This document shows positions 58,370 through 64,000 of a stretch of 64,000 nt of DNA, one piece after another. The notes beneath the pieces are model-generated. The model worked only from the letters and a program-made list of their open reading frames with translations, was not told where the DNA came from and did not search any database. This DNA comes from a virus. Where the stretch lies: IMG/VR virus record IMGVR_UViG_3300031215_000009, positions 17,442 to 81,441 of that record. One strand, given 5' to 3'. Positions within the stretch are counted from its first letter, which is position 1. Each line of letters starts with the position of its first letter. The translations under genes and the position numbers were made by a program.

Positions 58370-58975
58370 ATGAAAAAAGTAGGTAAAGTAAACATTAAAT
58401 CATTGGGATTGAAATTCCAAGAAACAAAATCAGAAAAAACATTTAAACAATTATTTGATGCTTGTAAACCAGGTGCAATTAAATATTACTTAAAATTTAA
58501 TAATCCTTTGGAATTATTAGAAGATTGTTATAATGAAACATTAATTGCAATCTGGAATGATATTGATAAGTATGATGTAAAAAAATACAGCATTAGTACT
58601 ATGATATATTTGAAAATGAAACAAAACATCATTAGACATTATAAAAATGTAGGGGGTCAATATCAAAATTTAGATATTGATGAACCATCTGTAACTAATA
58701 AAGTATTAGCACAAGAAAGTGGTGATAATATTTTTGACTTACAACAAGAATATATTAAAGATGAAAGTGTTGAAACACTTTGGTGTAGTATTAAGACTAT
58801 ATTAAATAATGATATAAGTTACAATATATTATATGATAAGTATGCAAACAATATGAAATCAAAAGAAATTGCTGATAAATACGATACTAAATTACAAAAC
58901 GTATTAAACCGAATTTTTAACGCAAAGAAAAAAATTGAATCTAACGAAGAAATATACCATGAATTCATCAAATAA
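58370..58975 (+). CDS. sigma-70-family-like factor
   Basis: 201 residues with the two-domain plan of small (ECF-type) sigma factors. Region 2: FKQLFDACKPGAIKYYLKFN then NPLELLEDCYNETLIAIWND, IDKYDVKKYSISTMIYLKMK followed by QNIIRHYKN. Region 4: LNNDISYNILYDKYANNMKS then KEIADKYDTKLQNVLNRIFN, a helix-turn-helix. It differs from the gp55-like protein at 31995, which lacks region 4. It could serve another promoter class. It has its own long leader with a host-type promoter, suggesting early or middle expression. Confidence 0.68.
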   Translation: MKKVGKVNIKSLGLKFQETKSEKTFKQLFDACKPGAIKYYLKFNNPLELLEDCYNETLIAIWNDIDKYDVKKYSISTMIYLKMKQNIIRHYKNVGGQYQNLDIDEPSVTNKVLAQESGDNIFDLQQEYIKDESVETLWCSIKTILNNDISYNILYDKYANNMKSKEIADKYDTKLQNVLNRIFNAKKKIESNEEIYHEFIK

Positions 58976-59471
58976 ATTTTTCAATTTCCTATTAAACTTA
59001 GGATATTGGCAAGAATACAACGAATATTCTAAACTAAAGAGTGTATTAACCGAATTTTTCACAACAGAAGATGATAAATTGCAACAAGCGTTTATCAAAA
59101 ATTTTGATTATCCTGAAGATATGGTTGATGCACCCGTTAGGTTCGAACCAAAAACTGGAGATGTGTATTATACACTTAATTTTAAATCTAAAGAATTGTT
59201 TGAAAATTCTGGAACACAAGAAAAGGCACTATCTAATAGTTTAGTTGTTCTTGATAAGTTTTTACCTTTAGGTGTTACTCAATATTTAGAACCACAACCT
59301 CCAATACATATACCTGACACCTTTACCTTATTATGTTCATTAAGGGTTTTAACAGACACTACACCAAAGAAAACTTTGTGGAATACTGTTGGTTCAATAT
59401 TCAAACCTTTGACAATTCTTTCAATATTAGGTATAATAATAGCGGTATGTGTAAAATATTTGATGCAATAA
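58959..59471 (+). CDS. hypothetical protein with C-terminal TM helix
   Basis: 170 residues from ATG 58959 (MNSSNKFFNFLLNLGYW), overlapping the sigma-like gene by 17 nt; an upstream ATG at 58935 is in frame. Soluble domain (residues 1-145) then one hydrophobic helix (PLTILSILGIIIAVCVKYLM) at the C-terminus: a tail-anchored membrane protein. Unknown function. Confidence 0.58.
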   Translation: MNSSNKFFNFLLNLGYWQEYNEYSKLKSVLTEFFTTEDDKLQQAFIKNFDYPEDMVDAPVRFEPKTGDVYYTLNFKSKELFENSGTQEKALSNSLVVLDKFLPLGVTQYLEPQPPIHIPDTFTLLCSLRVLTDTTPKKTLWNTVGSIFKPLTILSILGIIIAVCVKYLMQ

Positions 59472-59521
59472 AATGCTTTAAATATAAAGACAATTACATT
59501 TATTCACAAACCTAAAAATTA

Positions 59522-60070
59522 ATGGAAAAAACAAGTAACAATCCACCAAAAAATGAAGAAGGTGGTAAAACAATTCATTTAGACCCTCTTAGAGAAGAGG
59601 ACTTAGAAGATAAAAGAAATCTTATAGCAGAAAATTGTTTCATAGAAATAGACATTGCTTTGAAAAGTTATTCACAATGTTTTGGTGAAGATTTTTCATA
59701 CGATGAACTATCATTATTACATTCTACAATTGCATATATATTAAGTAGTCATGAAATAAAACATAAGTTATCAAATGTTGACATGGAACAATTTTCAATA
59801 CCAAAGTCACCCTTTAAAACAAAAGAAGGAACACCTACTGATAAATTATTCAACTTAACAGAATCAGATAAAATTCACTATATTACTAATTTGATAATGA
59901 ATTCTAAATTAGGATTTCACGAACTTAATAAAAGTGAATATTTTGAAAAAATGAATAAAGATTTGATGGTAGAAAAAAATGGTTTGTTATTTCAAACGAA
60001 CATTATGTATGATAGAAGCATACTTTTATTAAACAATAAATATAGTAAATTAATCTTAAATATAAAATAA
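59522..60070 (+). CDS. hypothetical protein
   Basis: 182 residues. The first 35 are charged and disordered (KTSNNPPKNEEGGKT), then a helical domain (LSLLHSTIAYILSSHEIKHK). No recognised motif. Three nucleotides separate it from the next gene, so it belongs to the same operon from 58370 to 61532. Confidence 0.6.
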   Translation: MEKTSNNPPKNEEGGKTIHLDPLREEDLEDKRNLIAENCFIEIDIALKSYSQCFGEDFSYDELSLLHSTIAYILSSHEIKHKLSNVDMEQFSIPKSPFKTKEGTPTDKLFNLTESDKIHYITNLIMNSKLGFHELNKSEYFEKMNKDLMVEKNGLLFQTNIMYDRSILLLNNKYSKLILNIK

Positions 60071-60073
60071 ACA

Positions 60074-60601
60074 ATGGGAAAAGTTAAAACAATTACAAAA
60101 GAAAAAAAAGTACAAAGAGTACTTGGTGGTGATATTGAAACTATGAAGTTAGAAGAACTACAAAAAGAATTTGATAAAGTAAAAGAGGTATATTCTACAA
60201 AGACATATCCTTTAACATTATCACAAAGTGCAATTTCATTATTATTAATGGAAATTTTACCTAATGTAGAATGGATAGGACAACAAGCATGGGATATTTT
60301 AGAAGCACAAAAAGTTATTGTAGAATTAAAACCTGATGTTGAAGCACAAATCACAACTGCGTCTGTAAGGTCAATGTTCCAATTTTTAGCAACTAACAAG
60401 TACAAAGGAGTTGATAACGTAATGGCAGTATCTGATTTATTAACACTATTAGCAACAATCATTCAAGGACCAATTCAAGAAGATGAACAAGTTTTTAGAG
60501 ACGCTGGTTTCGAATTACAAGCTGCAGAATTAGGAATTTTACCTGAAAAAGCAATGGCAGATGCAATGTCAGCACAAGCAAATGGTGCTCCACAAGCATA
60601 A
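60074..60601 (+). CDS. hypothetical helical protein
   Basis: 175 residues, strongly helical, Ala/Glu/Leu-rich (LEELQKEFDKVKEVYSTKTY; QPIQED-like LLTLLATIIQGPIQEDEQV). No family recognised, and no membrane segment. The C-terminus (AMADAMSAQANGAPQA) is low complexity. Possibly a structural or assembly protein. Confidence 0.6.
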   Translation: MGKVKTITKEKKVQRVLGGDIETMKLEELQKEFDKVKEVYSTKTYPLTLSQSAISLLLMEILPNVEWIGQQAWDILEAQKVIVELKPDVEAQITTASVRSMFQFLATNKYKGVDNVMAVSDLLTLLATIIQGPIQEDEQVFRDAGFELQAAELGILPEKAMADAMSAQANGAPQA

Positions 60602-60616
60602 AAAATAAACTAAATT

Positions 60617-60955
60617 ATGGAAAAGTTTCAAGCAAAGATTCCTTTCATAACATTAATCCTAGTGTGTTGTACGTATCTTTATACGTGCAACACTAATAGG
60701 AATGTTGGGAAAGTTATCAAAGAAAACAAAGAAATGTCATCATCTATTGATTCTCTAAAAACTGAGATCACTAACTTATCAGATAGTACTATTTCAGCCG
60801 AAGAATTTCAAATAAGATTAGAATTAGAAGGTTACAAAATTTCAAATAGAAATCTTTATTATAATAATGCTATTATTAGAACTAAAGTGAGACCTGATGA
60901 TATTATGCACAAGTATAATGCTGAAATAGAACGATTAACAAAAAAATTAAAATAA
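60617..60955 (+). CDS. membrane-anchored coiled-coil protein
   Basis: 112 residues. An N-terminal hydrophobic segment (FITLILVCCTYLYTC) is followed by a coiled-coil-like outer part (IKENKEMSSSIDSLKTEITN) and a basic end. Single-span proteins of this shape include inner-membrane spanins, but there is no adjacent outer-membrane lipoprotein gene, so this stays a suggestion. Confidence 0.55.
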   Translation: MEKFQAKIPFITLILVCCTYLYTCNTNRNVGKVIKENKEMSSSIDSLKTEITNLSDSTISAEEFQIRLELEGYKISNRNLYYNNAIIRTKVRPDDIMHKYNAEIERLTKKLK

Positions 60956-60957
60956 TC

Positions 60958-61272
60958 GTGAATATTGATAATCTTCTCAAAAAAATAGAGAAAGAATCTA
61001 AAGACCAAATAACTAAAAATAAAATAAAAATCAATAGGTTTGTTAGTAAGTATAAAGATGTAAGACAATGTTTCTATACAGATGATGAAAATGATGATTT
61101 ATATAATTTTTTGTTTGATATGTCAAATGAATATAATTTATTGGAATCTGATGTATATTTTTTATATATCGAATCTAAATTTGATATATTCGGAGAAATA
61201 TCAAATACATTTGAAGAAGACTTTGCAACTCACATTACATTAAGCGAAACCATTAAAAAAAAGAAAGCATGA
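60958..61272 (+). CDS. small hypothetical protein (GTG start)
   Basis: 104 residues starting with GTG at 60958, two bases after the previous stop, which decides the start. Acidic and helical (DDENDDLYNFLFDMSNEYNL). Ends in KKKKA. Overlaps the next gene by 4 nt (ATGA). Confidence 0.55.
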   Translation: MNIDNLLKKIEKESKDQITKNKIKINRFVSKYKDVRQCFYTDDENDDLYNFLFDMSNEYNLLESDVYFLYIESKFDIFGEISNTFEEDFATHITLSETIKKKKA

Positions 61273-61532
61273 TTGACACTTGGAATATAGTAGAAAATGA
61301 AAATGTTAAAACAATCTGGAAAGATTTAGAACAAACAAACTACAATGAAATTAAAAATGTAGAAGAAACAATTGGATCAGAACCATATTTTTGTAAAAAA
61401 ACAAACTCAGTAGTTTTTAAAACATCGGTTCCCCATATTAGAATGGAACGTGGACAAAATTATTCTGAACTTGAATTAATTTCAAGATATTTAACAACAG
61501 AAAGTAAATTATATGATCTGTTAAAAAGTTAA
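61269..61532 (+). CDS. small hypothetical protein
   Basis: 87 residues. KNVEETIGSEPYFCKKTNSV and ISRYLTTESKLYDLLKS form a small alpha/beta domain without known family. Starts by ATGA overlap and ends just before a terminator, closing the operon. Confidence 0.57.
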   Translation: MIDTWNIVENENVKTIWKDLEQTNYNEIKNVEETIGSEPYFCKKTNSVVFKTSVPHIRMERGQNYSELELISRYLTTESKLYDLLKS

Positions 61533-61535
61533 TAC

Positions 61536-61566
61536 AAAGAGCAACTAAAAGGTTGCTCTTTTTTAT
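61536..61566 (+). terminator. intrinsic terminator
   Basis: AAAGAGCAAC (61536-61545) pairs with GTTGCTCTTT (61552-61561), then T's. Confidence 0.83.
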
Positions 61567-61596
61567 ATCAATAAAATATTTTAAAGATAAATGTAC

Positions 61597-61610
61597 TTTA
61601 ATAAGTAAGA
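61597..61610 (+). promoter_or_regulatory. TTTAATAAGTAAGA motif
   Basis: Variant of the motif at 15976, 31 nt before the exonuclease ATG. Confidence 0.35.
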
Positions 61611-61641
61611 AATAAAATTAAGAACAATAATAAATTACACC

Positions 61642-62454
61642 ATGAAAACTGAAGAAGTAAGAGATATACTAATAAAACTTTACAAAATTACAAAAACCCC
61701 TGTGACATTCTTTGATATTGAATCAACAGGAATAGATAAAATAACTGATGATATTATTGAATTGTATTTGTGTAAGTATGATGGTAATGAATTCATAGAA
61801 AGTGATTCATATTACAATACAAACGTTCCTGTTAGAGCGGAAGCATTAGAAAAACATGGAATAACAAATGATTCTTTGATAGGTTATCCATATTTCAGCG
61901 AATGTGCAAAAGATATATACTCAGAATACTTTTCTAAAGGAACTATATTATGTGGTTACTGTTCAAATAACTTTGATATTCCATTTATAATCGAAAAGTT
62001 TTTACAAGCAAAAATTACAAGTTCTGTTAATATCTTACAAAACAAAAGAATTGATGTTTATGATATTTATAGACAACTTTACCCAAACACATTAGAAGGT
62101 GTTTATGATAGAGTAGTTGGAGGTCCAATGGGTAATGCACACGAAGCTAAGACAGACGTTATTGCAACTATCAAAATCTTAGATAAATTAATCTCAACAA
62201 AAGGAGATTATGAATTAGTAACATCATCAGATACTATTGATACTGATAAATTCTTTAGTAGAGAAGGAAATTCAATCTTCTTTGCAAAAGGAAAATTAAA
62301 AGGTGAAAATGTTCTTAAAATGGATTCAAAAGAATCTTTAGGATTTTTAAGATGGATGACAAGAATGGATTCAATTTCGATTCATACTAGAACAGTTGCC
62401 AATAAATTAATAGAAAAAATAGAATCAAATCTTGCAGCAAATTTATCTGTATAA
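61642..62454 (+). CDS. DnaQ-type 3'-5' exonuclease (DexA-like)
   Basis: 270 residues. TFFDIESTGIDKITDDIIEL is Exo I (D-x-E), CGYCSNNFDIPFIIEKF Exo II (N-x3-D-x2-F), and NAHEAKTDVIATIKIL Exo III (HxAxxDV, DEDDh type). The T4 counterpart is DexA (227), which degrades DNA, but RNase-like substrates cannot be excluded. The C-terminal 80 residues (GNSIFFAKGKLKGENVLKMD) match the small extra domain seen after some DnaQ domains. Confidence 0.85.
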   Translation: MKTEEVRDILIKLYKITKTPVTFFDIESTGIDKITDDIIELYLCKYDGNEFIESDSYYNTNVPVRAEALEKHGITNDSLIGYPYFSECAKDIYSEYFSKGTILCGYCSNNFDIPFIIEKFLQAKITSSVNILQNKRIDVYDIYRQLYPNTLEGVYDRVVGGPMGNAHEAKTDVIATIKILDKLISTKGDYELVTSSDTIDTDKFFSREGNSIFFAKGKLKGENVLKMDSKESLGFLRWMTRMDSISIHTRTVANKLIEKIESNLAANLSV

Positions 62455-62512
62455 AAATTAGGTTATGTCAATATAAAGTTGTATATTGCAATATAAATTA
62501 AAATATACTACT

Positions 62513-62851
62513 ATGACCTATTTTCTGTATTCCCTTTTTATGATTATTACCGGAGTTTTAATCTGGTTTCAAACAGTTGCCCCAATTAGATTTCCAGTGT
62601 TTTTAAGTAAATACACTTGGTTAGTTTATCTCTTAGGATTATTCACAAGTATTTTATTTGTAGAAGCATCCAAAATTGGGGCAACTATTTTTGTAAATCC
62701 ATGGACACTTCGTTTCATGGCATTTGCAATTAATACCCTTTTATTTGCTACCCTAACCCAAGTAACAATGGGCACAGATTTTGACACTAAAACAATTGTA
62801 TGTTTATTATTAAGTGTTGCAATAATATTGATTCAATGTTTTTGGAATTAA
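62513..62851 (+). CDS. small membrane protein
   Basis: 112 residues from ATG 62513 (MTYFLYSLFMIITG); an ATG at 62486 adds nine polar residues. Four hydrophobic segments spaced over the whole length (LFMIITGVLIWF, YTWLVYLLGLFTSILFV, FMAFAINTLLFATL, VCLLLSVAIILI). No motif for a known transporter; a holin-like role is possible but unproven. Confidence 0.58.
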   Translation: MTYFLYSLFMIITGVLIWFQTVAPIRFPVFLSKYTWLVYLLGLFTSILFVEASKIGATIFVNPWTLRFMAFAINTLLFATLTQVTMGTDFDTKTIVCLLLSVAIILIQCFWN

Positions 62852-62852
62852 A

Positions 62853-62861
62853 GATTAAATA
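62853..62861 (+). promoter_or_regulatory. late-type promoter box
   Basis: GATTAAATA 18 nt before the ATG at 62880. Confidence 0.5.
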
Positions 62862-62879
62862 AAGAAACAAAGAATTTTT

Positions 62880-63776
62880 ATGAAAGGAATAGATAAATTT
62901 AAAACATCTTTAAAGGTAGATAGAAAAATAAAAGAATTAGCATTAGCTGAAAACTTTGAAGATCAAGAAAAATTAGACGAAAAACTGATAACATTCGGTA
63001 AAAAAGCATATCCTAAATTTGGAAATGTAGTTTTATTAGCAGGTGGAGCAGGTTCTGGTAAAGGTTTTGTTAAAGATAAACTTATGGGAATTGAAGGTCA
63101 AGTGTATGATGTAGATGTTATCAAAGAACTTGCATTAAAATCTACATTAATTAAGAAAAATATTTTAGAAGAAACGGGTAAAGATATTTCAACATTTAAT
63201 CTTAAAAACCCTACTGATGTTTCAACACTACACACTGTATTAGAAAAAACATTAGGAATTATAGGTAAAAGACAAGCAGCAAGATTTTCTGCTATTTTAT
63301 TAGCACCAAAAGATAGAAAACCAAATTTAATATTTGATATGACACTAAAAAGTTTAAATAAACTAAGAAGTGTTTCGGGTCATATTAAAGACTTAGGATA
63401 TGAAGATATAAACACACACCTTGTTTGGGTAATAAATAGCTACTCTGTTGCAATTACACAAAACAAAAGTAGAGATAGACAAGTTCCTGAGGAAATATTA
63501 ATGGACACACATAGAGGAGCAGCACAAACAGCAAAAGATATTCTTGATATGGGTAAAGATATTAATAAATATTTAGATGGTGATGTTTGGTATGTATTCA
63601 ATAAAAGAGGAGAAGATTCTACAATTGTTTCATCAGGTTCTGGTGGTTCATATATAGAAGATGCAAATTATATTAAAGTAAAAGAAGCTGGAAAAACTAT
63701 TAATGCTAAAAAAGTAACATCCGAGGTTAAAACAAAAATAAAAGAGTATGTTCCACCAAGTAATTATTGGAACTAA
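62880..63776 (+). CDS. zeta-toxin-like P-loop kinase
   Basis: 298 residues. VVLLAGGAGSGKGFVKDKLM is Walker A with the GSGKG sequence of zeta toxins and related phosphotransferases; YDVDVIKELA holds an Asp in the place of the substrate-binding acid, and LIFDMTLKS a Walker B-like strand. Arg-rich KSRDRQVPEEILMDTHRGA resembles the lid. Zeta kinases phosphorylate UDP-N-acetylglucosamine, but phage proteins of this type may have other substrates. No antitoxin gene is next to it. Late box upstream. Confidence 0.7.
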   Translation: MKGIDKFKTSLKVDRKIKELALAENFEDQEKLDEKLITFGKKAYPKFGNVVLLAGGAGSGKGFVKDKLMGIEGQVYDVDVIKELALKSTLIKKNILEETGKDISTFNLKNPTDVSTLHTVLEKTLGIIGKRQAARFSAILLAPKDRKPNLIFDMTLKSLNKLRSVSGHIKDLGYEDINTHLVWVINSYSVAITQNKSRDRQVPEEILMDTHRGAAQTAKDILDMGKDINKYLDGDVWYVFNKRGEDSTIVSSGSGGSYIEDANYIKVKEAGKTINAKKVTSEVKTKIKEYVPPSNYWN

Positions 63777-63800
63777 TAAACGTAATTATATAATAAAACC

Positions 63801-63832
63801 AAAGGGAACTAAAATATTAGTTCCCTTTTTTT
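63801..63832 (+). terminator. intrinsic terminator
   Basis: AAAGGGAACTAA (63801-63812) pairs with TTAGTTCCCTTT (63817-63828), then T's. Confidence 0.87.
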
Positions 63833-63834
63833 GT

Positions 63835-63848
63835 TTTAATAGGTATAA
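63835..63848 (+). promoter_or_regulatory. TTTAATAGGTATAA motif
   Basis: One-base variant of the 15976 motif, 19 nt before an ATG at 63868. Confidence 0.38.
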
Positions 63849-63867
63849 AATTTTAAACAAAAATTAA

Positions 63868-64000
63868 ATGGCAAAAAAAAGACTCAATTCAATTACCAAT
63901 GAATAGGGAGTATCTATTCAACAAACAAGTAGACCAATCATCAATAGGAGAAGTTACACAATTCATTTTAGATGTGAATGCAGATGATGCCTACTTAAAG
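63868..64000 (+). CDS. partial protein, start frameshifted at an A8 run (ClpP-like?)
   Basis: An ATG at 63868 reads MAKKRLNSITNE and stops. Removing one A from the eight-A run (63873-63880) joins ATGGCA to the long frame KDSIQLPMNREYLFNKQVDQ, then SSIGEVTQFILDVNADDAYL, which stays open to the window end. An ATG at 63899 also opens that frame. The REYLFNKxVDxxSxxxVxxxIxxxNADD pattern resembles the start of ClpP-like serine proteases, but the catalytic part lies outside. Either a sequencing error, polymerase slippage, or use of the second ATG. Confidence 0.4.

Noticed and set aside
62880-63776. Toxin-antitoxin system with zeta toxin
   Set aside because: No small antitoxin gene is adjacent, the protein is expressed from a late-type box, and phage kinases of this fold often have other roles.

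Overview
The window is about 64 kb of a very AT-rich, densely packed genome from a large contractile-tailed (myovirus) phage of the T4 supergroup. The assignment rests on recognisable counterparts of T4 UvsY, UvsW, gp43 (DNA polymerase), gp45 (clamp), UvsX, gp41 (helicase), gp46/47, gp44/62, RNase H, gp55, gp15, gp4, gp20, gp21/22, gp23, gp26, gp18 and gp19. Two promoter-like sites of Bacteroidetes type (TTTG, 20 nt, TAnnTTTA; near 10005 and 58151) and the lack of Shine-Dalgarno boxes suggest a Bacteroidetes (for example Flavobacterium-like) host. The host is an inference. I saw no tRNA, rRNA or CRISPR array.

Layout: 1-4.2 kb recombination genes (uvsY, a badly fractured uvsW). 4.2-9.0 kb small putative internal-head proteins and fibre-like virion proteins. 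9.0-15.1 kb a nucleotidyltransferase, a ligase split by an intein, and a large NMNAT-like protein. 15.1-29.5 kb glycosyltransferase (minus strand) and the replication/recombination block: polymerase in three reading frames with the clamp gene between them, UvsX, gp41 helicase, gp47, gp46. 29.5-40.9 kb tail terminator, head proteins, late sigma factor gp55, gp4, portal, protease-scaffold fusion, capsid. 41.6-44.3 kb clamp loader and RNase H. 44.4-53.4 kb membrane, fibre and baseplate/tape-measure genes. 53.4-58.1 kb PhoH, then tail tube and giant sheath on the minus strand. 58.1-64 kb a second sigma-like factor, small unknown genes, exonuclease, zeta-like kinase and a partial last gene.

The outstanding feature is a set of five split inteins in one genome segment. 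Each interrupts a catalytic or highly conserved motif of a core DNA-metabolism protein: UvsW motif II (DE^CH), ligase motif I (KPDG^S), polymerase motif C (DTD^S), UvsX Walker A (GESG^SGKT) and gp41 (QTNR^S). The halves lie on separate reading frames. The gaps hold a Vsr-like homing endonuclease (gp41), a TnpB/IS605 remnant with an omega-RNA-like end (ligase), orphan reading frames (UvsW, polymerase), or almost nothing (UvsX, whose N-half is only 29 residues). Such 'fractured genes' with split inteins are known from marine metagenomes. Five in one phage, next to several decayed GIY-YIG/HNH elements that share a conserved promoter-plus-hairpin leader, make this a record of repeated homing invasion.

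Gene control seems readable. A GATTAAATA-like box sits about 18-31 nt before most virion genes and resembles the T4 late promoter TATAAATA, and the window encodes the matching gp55-type sigma factor (with a large insertion) plus a second sigma-like protein. Several small proteins begin with a T4-like capsid-targeting peptide ending in a (L/I)xE cleavage site for the gp21 protease, suggesting a set of packaged internal proteins.
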